Assembly (NCBI RefSeq): GCF_006094435.1
Contig: NZ_CP034783.1
Span: 2,135,001-2,199,000, forward strand
Origin: Pseudomonas sp. MPC6
GTDB taxonomy: Bacteria > Pseudomonadota > Gammaproteobacteria > Pseudomonadales > Pseudomonadaceae
Direction of reading: 5' to 3'
Length of the DNA stretch: 64,000 bases
In this document: positions 8,247 to 17,039 of the stretch, in pieces
Numbering within the stretch: position 1 is the stretch's first letter
Layout of the letters: every line of letters begins with the position of its first letter
The notes under the pieces: model-generated
Databases searched by the model: none
Seen by the model: only the letters and a program-made list of their open reading frames with translations
What the model was told of the DNA's origin: nothing
Made by a program: the position numbers and the translations under genes

Positions 8247-10670
8247 ATGCCCGTAGTGATGCCCCGCAGTACGCGCCTGGCGCCTTCCAGGTTGCGCCCG
8301 TTGTTGCACCTGAGTCTGCTGTTGAGTCTGGGTGCCTGTCCTTTATTCGCCGCAGTGAGCTACGCCGAAGACGGTCCCCGTCGCAGTTATCAGGTGCCCG
8401 CCGGCAGCCTCAGCGCCGCGTTGACCCGTTTCGCCGGACTGGCCGGGGTCAACCTGTCGGTAGACCCGGCGCTGGTCAGCGGTCGCAACAGCCCCGGGCT
8501 GTCGGGGAACTACGCGGTCGAGGAGGGCTTCGCGCGGTTGCTGCAGGGTTCCGGGCTGCAACTGCAGCCGGTGGGCGAGCAAGCTTACATCCTGACTCCG
8601 GCGCCGGAAGGCGGCAGCCTGCAACTGGCCCCCACGTCGATTCTCGGGGCCACGGGCGGGGAGGGCGGCGATGTCTATGCGGGTGGGCAGGTCGCGCGCC
8701 GCACTTCGCAAGGCTTGCTCGGCTCCAAGGACTTCATGGAAACGCCCTTCAGCGTGACCACCTACACCAGCGAGGCGGTCAAGAACCAGCAGGCGCGTAC
8801 CTTGGGCGACCTGATCGCCAGCGACCCCTCGGTTCGTGCCACCAACCCGGCGGGCGGGCGGTATGAGCAGTTCACCATTCGCGGGTTGAGCCTGTTCAAC
8901 AGTGATGTCGCCTACAACGGGCTGTACGGCATCCTGCCGACCTATACCATCGACATGGAGATGGCGGACCGCGTCGACGTCATCAAAGGCCCGAGCCAGC
9001 TGATCAACGGCATCTCGCCGCGGGGCAGCGTGGGGGGCGGGATCAACGTGGTGCCCAAGCGCGCGACCGACAAACCCATCACCTCGTTTACCGGCATGTA
9101 TGCGTCCGACAGCCAGGTCGGCGGTGCCGTGGATGTCGGCCGGCGCTTTGGCGAGGACAACAAGTTCGGTCTGCGTTTCAACGGCGTGAAGCAGTCCGGC
9201 GACACCGAATGGGATCACCAGAACGTCGACCGCGAGATGGCCGTGCTGGGCCTGGATTTTCGCGGTGAACGCCTGCGGCTCTCCACGGATATCGGCCGTA
9301 CCGAACGTGACACTGATGCGCCGCAGGAACGGGTGCAGGTCGGCCCCAACGCGCAGGTCCCCCGTGCCAGCGATGTGCGCCGCAACTATGCGCAGCCCTG
9401 GAGCCAGGCGAGCACCAACGACACCTTCGGCACGGTGAGCGCTGAATACGATGTCAACGATTCCGTCATGGTGTACGGCGGCGCGGGCGCGCGCAAAAGT
9501 AACCATGACTTCCTGCGCCATGCCGTTGCGGTCACCAACGACGCCGGCGATTTCAGCGTGCAACCGCGTGATTTCACCCGTGACGAAAATGTCCGCACGG
9601 CCACGGCAGGGGTGCGCAACTGGTTCCATACCGGCCCGGTGAGCCACGAAGTCAACCTGGCCGCCAGCTACTTCTACATGGACTTTGAAAACGGCGGCGC
9701 CCGTTATGGCGCGGCCCCGAGCAACATCTACAACCCGGTGGAAACACCAACCCCGAACACCCCGACCCGACTCGATTCGAAGGTCTACACCGAGAACCGC
9801 TTCAGCGGCGTGGCGTTGTCCGACACCCTCGGCTTCTTCGATGACCGGCTGCTGCTGACCCTCGGCGCCCGCTGGCAGCGGGTCCAGGTGGACGACTGGA
9901 CGGATAACGTCAAAGGCGCCACCGCCTACGACGAGGAAAAGGTTTCGCCGTCGGGCGGTATCCTGTTCAAGGCGACCGACAAGCTGTCGCTGTATGCCAA
10001 CTACATGGAAGGCCTGAGCCAAGGCAAGATCGCGCCGTCGACCTCGGTGAACGAGGACGAGATCTTCCCGCCGTTCATCAGCCGCCAGATCGAGGCCGGT
10101 GCCAAGTATGACGCCGGTGCATTCGCCGTGACCGCCGCGGTGTTCCGGATCAAGCAGCCGGCCTACGAGACCAACGCCACCACGCGCGTCTTCGGCCCCA
10201 ACGGCAAGCGTGAGAACACGGGTGTGGAGCTGAGCGTGTTCGGCGAACCGCTCGACGGTTTCCGCCTGCTCGGCGGTGTCATGTACATCGACAGCAAGTT
10301 GAAGGAAACCACCAATGGCACCTTCGACGGCAACCGGGCGCCGGCCACGCCCAAATACAACGTCAACCTGGGCGCCGAGTGGGACGTGCCGACCGTCCAG
10401 GGCCTGACCCTGACCAGCCGCGGCATCTATTCCAGCTCGCAGTACCTGGACCAGTCCAACAACAAGGAAATCGATTCCTGGGAGCGTTTCGACGTGGGCG
10501 CACGCTACGCGTTCAAGGTCGAGCAAAAGAACATCACCCTGCGGGCCAATATCGAGAACGTGGCGGACAAGCGCTACTGGAGCTCGGCCGGCGCCTCGGA
10601 TGACAGCGAGCCTGGCTTGACGCTGTCGACCCCGCGCACTTACCTGCTTTCGGCGACCGTCGACTTCTGA
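8247..10670 (+). CDS. TonB-dependent outer-membrane siderophore transducer (achromobactin receptor-like)
   Basis: An 807-residue receptor. A long signal peptide is probably cleaved after SYA at about residue 40. An STN signalling domain (about 48-100; YQVPAGSLSAALTRFAGLAG) is followed by a plug domain (about 145-260) and a 22-strand-type barrel ending in the aromatic TVDF typical of outer-membrane proteins. The ATG at 8247 was chosen because a purine-rich site (AGAGAGA) precedes it and the signal peptide starts there; an upstream TTG is possible but less likely. Its place between fecR and acsF corresponds to the receptor gene acr in Dickeya. The STN domain marks it as an input to the sigma/anti-sigma pair upstream. 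Confidence 0.9.
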   Translation: MPVVMPRSTRLAPSRLRPLLHLSLLLSLGACPLFAAVSYAEDGPRRSYQVPAGSLSAALTRFAGLAGVNLSVDPALVSGRNSPGLSGNYAVEEGFARLLQGSGLQLQPVGEQAYILTPAPEGGSLQLAPTSILGATGGEGGDVYAGGQVARRTSQGLLGSKDFMETPFSVTTYTSEAVKNQQARTLGDLIASDPSVRATNPAGGRYEQFTIRGLSLFNSDVAYNGLYGILPTYTIDMEMADRVDVIKGPSQLINGISPRGSVGGGINVVPKRATDKPITSFTGMYASDSQVGGAVDVGRRFGEDNKFGLRFNGVKQSGDTEWDHQNVDREMAVLGLDFRGERLRLSTDIGRTERDTDAPQERVQVGPNAQVPRASDVRRNYAQPWSQASTNDTFGTVSAEYDVNDSVMVYGGAGARKSNHDFLRHAVAVTNDAGDFSVQPRDFTRDENVRTATAGVRNWFHTGPVSHEVNLAASYFYMDFENGGARYGAAPSNIYNPVETPTPNTPTRLDSKVYTENRFSGVALSDTLGFFDDRLLLTLGARWQRVQVDDWTDNVKGATAYDEEKVSPSGGILFKATDKLSLYANYMEGLSQGKIAPSTSVNEDEIFPPFISRQIEAGAKYDAGAFAVTAAVFRIKQPAYETNATTRVFGPNGKRENTGVELSVFGEPLDGFRLLGGVMYIDSKLKETTNGTFDGNRAPATPKYNVNLGAEWDVPTVQGLTLTSRGIYSSSQYLDQSNNKEIDSWERFDVGARYAFKVEQKNITLRANIENVADKRYWSSAGASDDSEPGLTLSTPRTYLLSATVDF

Positions 10671-10684
10671 TTTATCCGCTTCAT

Positions 10685-10704
10685 ACGCCCCAGGGACGGG
10701 GCGT
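10685..10704 (+). terminator. weak terminator-like hairpin after the receptor gene
   Basis: Stem ACGCCCC / GGGGCGT (7 bp, 6-nt loop) with only a short T-poor tail (CTTCGTT). It may attenuate rather than end transcription. The rest of the gap to acsF (10705-10973) is AT-rich and holds no recognisable gene. Confidence 0.45.
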
Positions 10705-10973
10705 CTTCGTTGGACGGATTCGTATAGAGGAAAATCATATGCACACTGTCAGTTAAATAACGAACAAGACACTTGCGGATAAGTTGCTGTCTGTCGGCGA
10801 CCGCTATCGAAGCTGTTTTTGCATCACAAGATCATGGCTAGATCATGGCGCTTTTCGCAGTTCATACCAAGTTCATTAACTTGGGCTTTGGCGTGCCTGA
10901 TTGTTTTTAAAAGTAGTTCAAGTCGCTATAGGCCAATGTCCAAATAATTAGTAAGAATTAGTTGCAACAACTT

Positions 10974-10992
10974 GTTAATGAGAATAAGTTGC
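10974..10992 (+). promoter_or_regulatory. candidate Fur box before acsF
   Basis: The 19-mer beginning GTTAATGAGAATAAG agrees with the Fur consensus (GATAATGATAATCATTATC) at 13 of 19 positions and lies 26 bp before the acsF start, where it would block a promoter. Fur control is expected for siderophore synthesis; the site is inferred by eye. Confidence 0.5.
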
Positions 10993-11018
10993 ATATCGAA
11001 TTTAACGAGGGTGAACCG

Positions 11019-12395
11019 ATGTTGAATGATGGCGTATTGCACTCTAATCCACTGCAAAAAACCAATGCCGACTATCTGGCTCGACAAAGCAAATTCGAAT
11101 CCAATGTGCGCAGTTATCCCCGCAAGTTGCCACTGGCCATCGCCAAGGCACACGGGCTCTGGGTCACTGATGTCGAGGGCCATGTTTACCTCGATTGCCT
11201 GGCCGGTGCCGGCACCCTGGCCCTGGGCCACAATCACCCGGCCGTCATGGCCAGCCTCGACAGCTTCCTCGCTTCAGGCCTGCCGATGCACACGCTGGAC
11301 CTGACCACCGCGGTCAAGGACGCCTTCAGCGAAACCCTGCTCAGCCTGCTGCCGAACCAGGGCCGTGATTACTGCCTGCAATTTTGCGGGCCGTCCGGGG
11401 CGGATGCGGTGGAGGCTGCGCTGAAACTGGCCAAGACCTATACCGGTCGCAGCAACATCATCAGCTTTTCGGGGGCCTACCATGGCATGACCCACGGCGC
11501 CCTGGCCCTGACCGGCAACACTGCGCCGAAAAATGCCATCGCCAGCCTGATGCCCGGGGTGCAGTTCATGCCGTACCCCCACGAGTATCGTTGCCCGCTG
11601 GGCATTGGCGGTGAGGCCGGGGTCGAGGCCTTGACTCACTATTTCACCCAGTTCATCGACGACGTCGAAAGCGGCGTGTCACTGCCGGCGGCGGTGATCC
11701 TGGAAGCGGTGCAGGGCGAGGGCGGAGTCAACTGCGCCCCGGCCAGCTGGCTGCGGGCGATCCGCGAGGTGACACGCAAGCACGGCATCCTGTTGATCCT
11801 CGACGAAGTGCAGACCGGTTTCGGCCGCACCGGCAAAATGTTCGCCTTCGAGCACGCCGGGATCGAGCCGGACCTGATCGTCATGTCCAAGGCGGTCGGC
11901 GGCGGGTTGCCCATGGCGGTGCTGGGCATCCGTCGGGAATTCGACGCCTGGGAGCCCGGCAACCACGCCGGGACCTTCCGCGGCAACCAGATGGCCATGG
12001 CCGCCGGGTTGGCGACGTTGCAGGTGCTGCAACAGCAAAACCTCGCCGCCCAGGCCGAGCGCCAAGGTCAGTGGCTCAAGGACCGGTTGCTCGAGTTGCA
12101 GGCGCATTACCCGGCCCTGGGCCAGGTGCGTGGGCGTGGCCTGATGCTGGGCATCGAGATCGTCGACGAGCGCCAGCCGGCCGATCGCCACGGGCATTAC
12201 CCGATGGACCCGGCGCTGGCTGCGGCCATCCAGCAACAATGCTTCAAACAAGGCCTGTTGCTGGAACGCGGGGGGCGCCAGGGCAATGTCATTCGTTTGT
12301 TGCCGCCGTTGATTATCGACGATGAACAATGCCGGCAAGTGATCCAGCGTTTTGATAACGCCGTGGCGGCAGCGGTCGTGCAATTACGCACTTGA
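11019..12395 (+). CDS. acsF: diaminobutyrate-2-oxoglutarate aminotransferase, achromobactin biosynthesis
   Basis: A 458-residue class III PLP aminotransferase. The PLP lysine lies in SKAVGGGLP (Lys 291), and the preceding [19 protein letters not shown] block is diagnostic of class III. It is expected to make L-2,4-diaminobutyrate from aspartate semialdehyde, a building block of achromobactin. The ATG at 11019 is preceded by ACGAGG; a TTG further upstream would lie within the operator region. It is the first gene of the biosynthetic group, in the order known from Dickeya and P. syringae. Confidence 0.92.
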   Translation: MLNDGVLHSNPLQKTNADYLARQSKFESNVRSYPRKLPLAIAKAHGLWVTDVEGHVYLDCLAGAGTLALGHNHPAVMASLDSFLASGLPMHTLDLTTAVKDAFSETLLSLLPNQGRDYCLQFCGPSGADAVEAALKLAKTYTGRSNIISFSGAYHGMTHGALALTGNTAPKNAIASLMPGVQFMPYPHEYRCPLGIGGEAGVEALTHYFTQFIDDVESGVSLPAAVILEAVQGEGGVNCAPASWLRAIREVTRKHGILLILDEVQTGFGRTGKMFAFEHAGIEPDLIVMSKAVGGGLPMAVLGIRREFDAWEPGNHAGTFRGNQMAMAAGLATLQVLQQQNLAAQAERQGQWLKDRLLELQAHYPALGQVRGRGLMLGIEIVDERQPADRHGHYPMDPALAAAIQQQCFKQGLLLERGGRQGNVIRLLPPLIIDDEQCRQVIQRFDNAVAAAVVQLRT

Positions 12396-12608
12396 ATGAA
12401 CTAATCGAAGTTGCATGAGTCGCCAGTCCTGTTGCAGTTAATGTCAGTGGCGCCAGTCACTTTGAGCATCGTCTTAGAGTTTGAAAGGTTCAGTGAAGTG
12501 ATCTCGTTACGTGGGGTTATGTCGACTGTTCAATCAGTCGGTCAATGACTCATTTTTTTTCGCCATATAACGTATCCAGTGACCTCACAGGGCTACTGTG
12601 GAGCACCC

Positions 12609-14390
12609 ATGAATCATCCAGATCGCAAAGTTTTATCGAATATGGTCAGTGAATTGGCGACGACCTGCGCGTTGCTCAATTGCTTGATCAAAGAGTTCGC
12701 CTTGCCGGAAAACTGCCTGAGTTACAGTTGGCCGACGCAGATGCAAGGCATCGCCCCGGGCAGTTATCTCGAGGGCCTGGAGTGGAAGGGCATTCCCCTG
12801 ACCATCAAGCTGCCCAACCGACAGCAGTTCTTTGTGATGGTGGACCGTCGTGATGGTCTCGGCAGCCATCGCTACCTGTCGGATGTCTATGCCCGGCGCG
12901 GTGAGGGCGACTGGTCGAGCCTGAGGTTTGCCGAGTTCGTCGAGCAGATGCTCGCGGCGTGCGAACACATGACCCGCGCCAGCAACGACGAGTTGCTGGA
13001 CCAGGTGTTGCAAAGCCAGTTGCTGACCGCGGCCATCGTCGGCCACAACTCACCGATGGCCGCGGACCCGCTCAGCGGCTACCTGGCCAGCGAGCAGGGC
13101 TTGTGGTTCGGCCATCCGAATCACCCGGCACCCAAGGCGCGCCTGTGGCCCGCGCATCTGGCCCAGGAAACCTACGCGCCGGAGTTCCAGGCCCGCACAC
13201 CGTTGCACCTGTTCGAGGTGCCGCTGGAAGGGCTCAGCGTCGGCGCCAACGGCCTGAGCAAGGCCCAGGTGCTGGCCGGTTTTGCCGATCAGGCGCAGGC
13301 GCGGCCCGGGCACGCCGTGATCTGCATGCACCCGGTCCAGGCGCAGTTGTTCATGCAGGACGCCCGGGTGCAGCGCTTGCTGAAATCCGCGGCGATCGTC
13401 GATCTGGGCGCCACGGGCCTGATGGCCAATCCCACCGCGTCCATCCGCACCTGGTACATCGAGGGCCACGGGTTTTTCATCAAGGGCTCGCTGAACGTGC
13501 GCATCACCAATTGCGTGAGGAAAAACGCCTGGTACGAACTGGAAAGCGCGCTGATGATCGACCGGATCTTCCGCACCCTCCAACTCACGCAGCCGGAAAC
13601 CCTCGGCGGGCTGTCGGTGGTGGCCGAACCGGGCCTGCTGAGCTGGGCGCCGCACCCGGCCAGCGAAGCCGACAGCCACTGGTTCCGCGAACAGACCGGG
13701 GCGATCCTGCGGGAAAACTTCTGCCTCGACACCGGCACCGACTGCAGCATCATGGCCGGCACACTGTTTGCCCGGGGCCTGCATCTACGGCCGTTGGTGC
13801 ACGAGTTCCTCAGCCGCTTCAACGGCGACGACCTCCTCGACCAACAGCTGTTGAGCTGGTTCGACGACTACCAGGCGCTGTTGCTGCGGCCGGTGCTGGC
13901 GCTGTTCTTCAACCACGGCATCGTGATGGAACCGCATCTGCAGAACAGCGTGCTGGTGCATGACAACGGGCGCCCGCAACGCCTGCTGCTGCGGGACTTC
14001 GAAGGGGTCAAGCTGACCGGTGAACTGGGCGCTTCGCGAATCGACGCCGAGGTTCATCCGCGGGTGCGCGAGTCGCTGCTCTATTCCCGTCAGCAAGGCT
14101 GGAACCGCATCGTCTACTGTCTGTTCGTCAACAACCTGTCCGAGGCGGTGCTGGCCCTGAGCTGGGAGCGGCCGCACCTGGCGCCGCTGATGTGGCAAAG
14201 CGTTGAACAGCAACTGATCAGCATCCGCGCCGAATTGACCCGTGCCGCGCCGGAACTGGATGCGCTGATCGCCGGCCAGCCGATTGCCTGCAAGACCAAT
14301 CTGAAAGTGCGCCTGGCCGCCAAGGCGGATCGCCAGGCCAGCTACGTCAACCTGGTGTCCCCGTGGGGCAAGGAAGCCCAGCATGGATAA
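12609..14390 (+). CDS. acsD: NIS siderophore synthetase AcsD
   Basis: A 593-residue IucA/IucC-family (NRPS-independent siderophore) synthetase, which adenylates a citrate carboxylate and couples it to an amine or alcohol. Family marks include the HPVQAQ motif (His 241), NPTASIRTWY and KGSLNVRITNCVRKNAWYEL. AcsD is the enzyme proposed to start achromobactin assembly on citrate. A 213-nt gap precedes it, with GGAG 5 nt before the ATG, so it may have its own promoter. Its last 8 nt overlap acsE. It can be told from the two other synthetases here by order and by its shorter active-site motif. Confidence 0.92.
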   Translation: MNHPDRKVLSNMVSELATTCALLNCLIKEFALPENCLSYSWPTQMQGIAPGSYLEGLEWKGIPLTIKLPNRQQFFVMVDRRDGLGSHRYLSDVYARRGEGDWSSLRFAEFVEQMLAACEHMTRASNDELLDQVLQSQLLTAAIVGHNSPMAADPLSGYLASEQGLWFGHPNHPAPKARLWPAHLAQETYAPEFQARTPLHLFEVPLEGLSVGANGLSKAQVLAGFADQAQARPGHAVICMHPVQAQLFMQDARVQRLLKSAAIVDLGATGLMANPTASIRTWYIEGHGFFIKGSLNVRITNCVRKNAWYELESALMIDRIFRTLQLTQPETLGGLSVVAEPGLLSWAPHPASEADSHWFREQTGAILRENFCLDTGTDCSIMAGTLFARGLHLRPLVHEFLSRFNGDDLLDQQLLSWFDDYQALLLRPVLALFFNHGIVMEPHLQNSVLVHDNGRPQRLLLRDFEGVKLTGELGASRIDAEVHPRVRESLLYSRQQGWNRIVYCLFVNNLSEAVLALSWERPHLAPLMWQSVEQQLISIRAELTRAAPELDALIAGQPIACKTNLKVRLAAKADRQASYVNLVSPWGKEAQHG

Positions 14391-15594
14391 GCTGCCCGCA
14401 ACGGTCGTGGCCGCCATCGACCAGGCCCGCATTCAGCAGGAAGATCCCCTGGCCCTGTTCATCTATGACCTGGACGCGCTGGCGCAGCACGTGACGCAGG
14501 TGATGGCGGCACTCCCTGCAGGCGTGGAGCTTTACTATGCGATCAAGGCCAACAGCGAACCGCAGATCCTCGCCACCGTGGCGCCGTTGGTGCACGGGTT
14601 CGAGATTTCCTCCGGGGGCGAGATCGATCGCCTCCAGGCCTGCCCGACACGCAAGCCGTTCATCTTCTCCGGTCCCGGCAAACTGGATTCCGATCTGCGT
14701 GCGGCGCTGCAGCATCAGGTCGAAGCGATTCACATCGAAAGCCTGAATGAAATCGTCCGTCTGCAACGGTTGGCCCAGGAAGCGGGACGGGTGCAGGACG
14801 TACTGCTGCGGATCAATCCCGAACTGCCGTCGCCGCTGTCGAGCAAACTGGCGATGGCCGGCACCGCCACGCCCTTCGGGATCGATGAGTCGGAACTGGC
14901 CCGGGCCGTGAGCTGGGTCGATAACGCCAGCCACCTGCGGCTCAAGGGTTTTCATGTGCACGCGATGTCCCACCAGTCGCAGGTGGAGCGCCACGAGCAA
15001 TTGCTCGATCTGTACCTGCAGCGTTGGCCGCAATGGAAGGCCTTGTCGGCGCTACCCGCGACTATCACCCACCTCAACGTGGGCGGCGGCCTGGGGGTCA
15101 ATTACCTCGGCCCGCAGCAATTCGACTGGCAGCGGCTGTGCGCGCACCTGGGGCGGAGCCTGGCAGCCTGTGCCGATGCGCCCGTCGTGCGCTTCGAACC
15201 CGGTCGTTTCATCAGTGCCTTCTGCGGCTATTACGCCATCGAAGTGCTGGACCGGAAAACCAGTCACGGCAAGCACTTCCTGGTCTGCCGCGGCGGCACC
15301 CATCAGTTCCGGCTGCCGGTGGCCCAAGGGCACGATCACCCGGTCATTCACCTGCCCCGGTCTCGCGTGACACCGACGGCGACTCAGCAGGACTGGACCA
15401 TCGTCGGGCAGCTCTGTACGCCCAAGGATGTGCTCAGCCGAGACTGCCCGCTGACCGGGGTGGAGATCGGCGACATGCTGGTGCTGCCGCTGGCGGGGGC
15501 CTATGGCTACAACATTTCCCACGCCGATTTCCTCTGTCATCCGCGACCGCCGCAGGTGTTTGTGCAAGCAGCCGGAGTCGCCCCGTGGGATTGA
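14383..15594 (+). CDS. acsE: PLP-dependent decarboxylase AcsE (type III fold)
   Basis: A 403-residue alanine-racemase-fold decarboxylase of the diaminopimelate/ornithine decarboxylase group. The PLP lysine is in YYAIKANSEP (Lys 55), and the phosphate-binding glycines are in HLNVGGGLGVNY. C-terminal features include GDMLVLPLAGAYGYNISHADFL. In the achromobactin pathway it is proposed to supply the ethanolamine part by decarboxylating serine or a seryl intermediate. The start overlaps acsD by 8 nt and the end overlaps the exporter gene by 10 nt, so these genes form a tight operon. Confidence 0.9.
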   Translation: MDKLPATVVAAIDQARIQQEDPLALFIYDLDALAQHVTQVMAALPAGVELYYAIKANSEPQILATVAPLVHGFEISSGGEIDRLQACPTRKPFIFSGPGKLDSDLRAALQHQVEAIHIESLNEIVRLQRLAQEAGRVQDVLLRINPELPSPLSSKLAMAGTATPFGIDESELARAVSWVDNASHLRLKGFHVHAMSHQSQVERHEQLLDLYLQRWPQWKALSALPATITHLNVGGGLGVNYLGPQQFDWQRLCAHLGRSLAACADAPVVRFEPGRFISAFCGYYAIEVLDRKTSHGKHFLVCRGGTHQFRLPVAQGHDHPVIHLPRSRVTPTATQQDWTIVGQLCTPKDVLSRDCPLTGVEIGDMLVLPLAGAYGYNISHADFLCHPRPPQVFVQAAGVAPWD

Positions 15595-17018
15595 CCTTTA
15601 CCGTTCCGCGCTGGCTGGTGGTGGTCAATGTGCTGTTGGGCACGCTGACGGTCAGCCTCAACAACAGCTCGCTGAACCCGGCGTTGCCGGCGTTCATGGA
15701 GGCCTTCGACATCGGCCCGTTGTTGGCCACCTGGATCGTCGCCGCGTTCATGGTGAGCATGGGCATGACCATGCCCCTGACCAGTTTTCTCAGCCAGCGC
15801 ATGGGCCGCAAATCCCTGTATTTGTGGGGCGTGGCGTTGTTTGTCTGCGGTTCGCTGCTGGGGGCGCTGGCCAATTCCATCGCCTTGGTGATTGCCGCGC
15901 GGGTGGTGCAAGGCATTGCCAGCGGGCTGATGATTCCGCTGTCCCTGGCGATCATTTTTTCGGTGTACGCCAAGGGCGAGCGGGGCCGGGTCACCGGCCT
16001 GTGGGGCGCGGCGGTGATGCTGGCGCCGGCCTTGGGGCCGTTGTGCGGCAGCCTGATGCTGGAGTGGTTCAGCTGGCGTTCGCTGTTCCTGATGAACGTG
16101 CCCATCGGCCTGCTGGCGTTGATCCTTGGCGTCGGCGTGCTGCCGGCGTCGCCAGCCTCGGAACGCAAACCCTTCGACCTGGCGGGTTACCTGCTGATCG
16201 CGACGGGCATCGGCCTGCTGATGGTCGCCGTGGGGCGCCTGCGTCACGCCGAAGCCCTGGCCGATCCGTTCAACCTCGGCCTGTTGCTGGTGGCGATCCT
16301 GTGCCTGGTGGCGTTCGTGCGCCTGGAACTGCACCGCGCCGCGCCGCTGCTCAACCTGCGCATCTTTGCCCTGCGCGGTTATCGCCTGAGCGTGATCATC
16401 GCCGTGGTGCAGTCGGTCGGCATGTTCGAGTGCCTGGTGCTGCTGCCCCTGCTGGTGCAGATGGTGATGGGCTACAGCGCGATCTGGACCGGCCTGTCGC
16501 TGCTGTGCACGGCCCTGTTCGCCAGCCTGTTCGGCCATCTCGGCGGCAAGTGGCTGGACCGGCACGGCCCGCGCGGCGTGGTGTTCTGGGGGTTGCTGTT
16601 GACCGGTGGCGCCACGCTGGGCCTGGGCCTGCTGGATGCCAGCGCTTCAATCGCCGCGGTGTTCATGTTGATGATGGTCCGCGGCGCCGGGCTGGGCCTG
16701 TCCTATCTCCCCATCACCACCGCCGGGCTCGATGCCCTGCCTGAACCGATGGTCACCCAGGGCGCGGCGATGAACAACATCTCCCGCCGCCTCGTGTCGT
16801 CATTGGCCATCGTGGTCGCTTCGCTGTGGCTGGAATTCCGCCTGGCGGGCGAGGCCGGGGGCGGGGTGGTTGCGATGGCCAGCCCCGGGGCGATCAGCGA
16901 GGTGTTCATGGCCACCGGCATCCTGATTCTGCTGGCATTGCCCTGTGCCTGGCGTTTCCCGCTTCCCGTATCCGACGAGCCGGCCGAGGCACTGCCTTCG
17001 GCCCTCGAACAGCGTTAA
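15585..17018 (+). CDS. yhcA: MFS multidrug-type transporter, probable siderophore exporter
   Basis: A 477-residue major facilitator with about 12-14 transmembrane helices, of the EmrB/QacA (DHA2) kind; MGRKSLYLWG is the loop 2-3 motif. The GTG at 15585 is preferred: GGAG (15574-15577) is 7 nt upstream, and the first helix follows at once (FTVPRWLVVVNVLLGTLTVS). Longer upstream extensions merely read through acsE in another frame. Its place between acsE and acsC corresponds to yhcA in Dickeya, the presumed achromobactin exporter. Export itself is inferred. Confidence 0.88.
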   Translation: MGLTFTVPRWLVVVNVLLGTLTVSLNNSSLNPALPAFMEAFDIGPLLATWIVAAFMVSMGMTMPLTSFLSQRMGRKSLYLWGVALFVCGSLLGALANSIALVIAARVVQGIASGLMIPLSLAIIFSVYAKGERGRVTGLWGAAVMLAPALGPLCGSLMLEWFSWRSLFLMNVPIGLLALILGVGVLPASPASERKPFDLAGYLLIATGIGLLMVAVGRLRHAEALADPFNLGLLLVAILCLVAFVRLELHRAAPLLNLRIFALRGYRLSVIIAVVQSVGMFECLVLLPLLVQMVMGYSAIWTGLSLLCTALFASLFGHLGGKWLDRHGPRGVVFWGLLLTGGATLGLGLLDASASIAAVFMLMMVRGAGLGLSYLPITTAGLDALPEPMVTQGAAMNNISRRLVSSLAIVVASLWLEFRLAGEAGGGVVAMASPGAISEVFMATGILILLALPCAWRFPLPVSDEPAEALPSALEQR

Positions 17019-17039
17019 TTCTTTTGACTTACAAGGTTC

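Noticed and set aside
8343..10526. 727-codon open frame on the minus strand opposite the TonB receptor gene
   Set aside because: Long antisense frames are common in high-GC Pseudomonas genes; translation is His/Arg/Gly-rich with no motif, while the plus strand encodes a textbook receptor.
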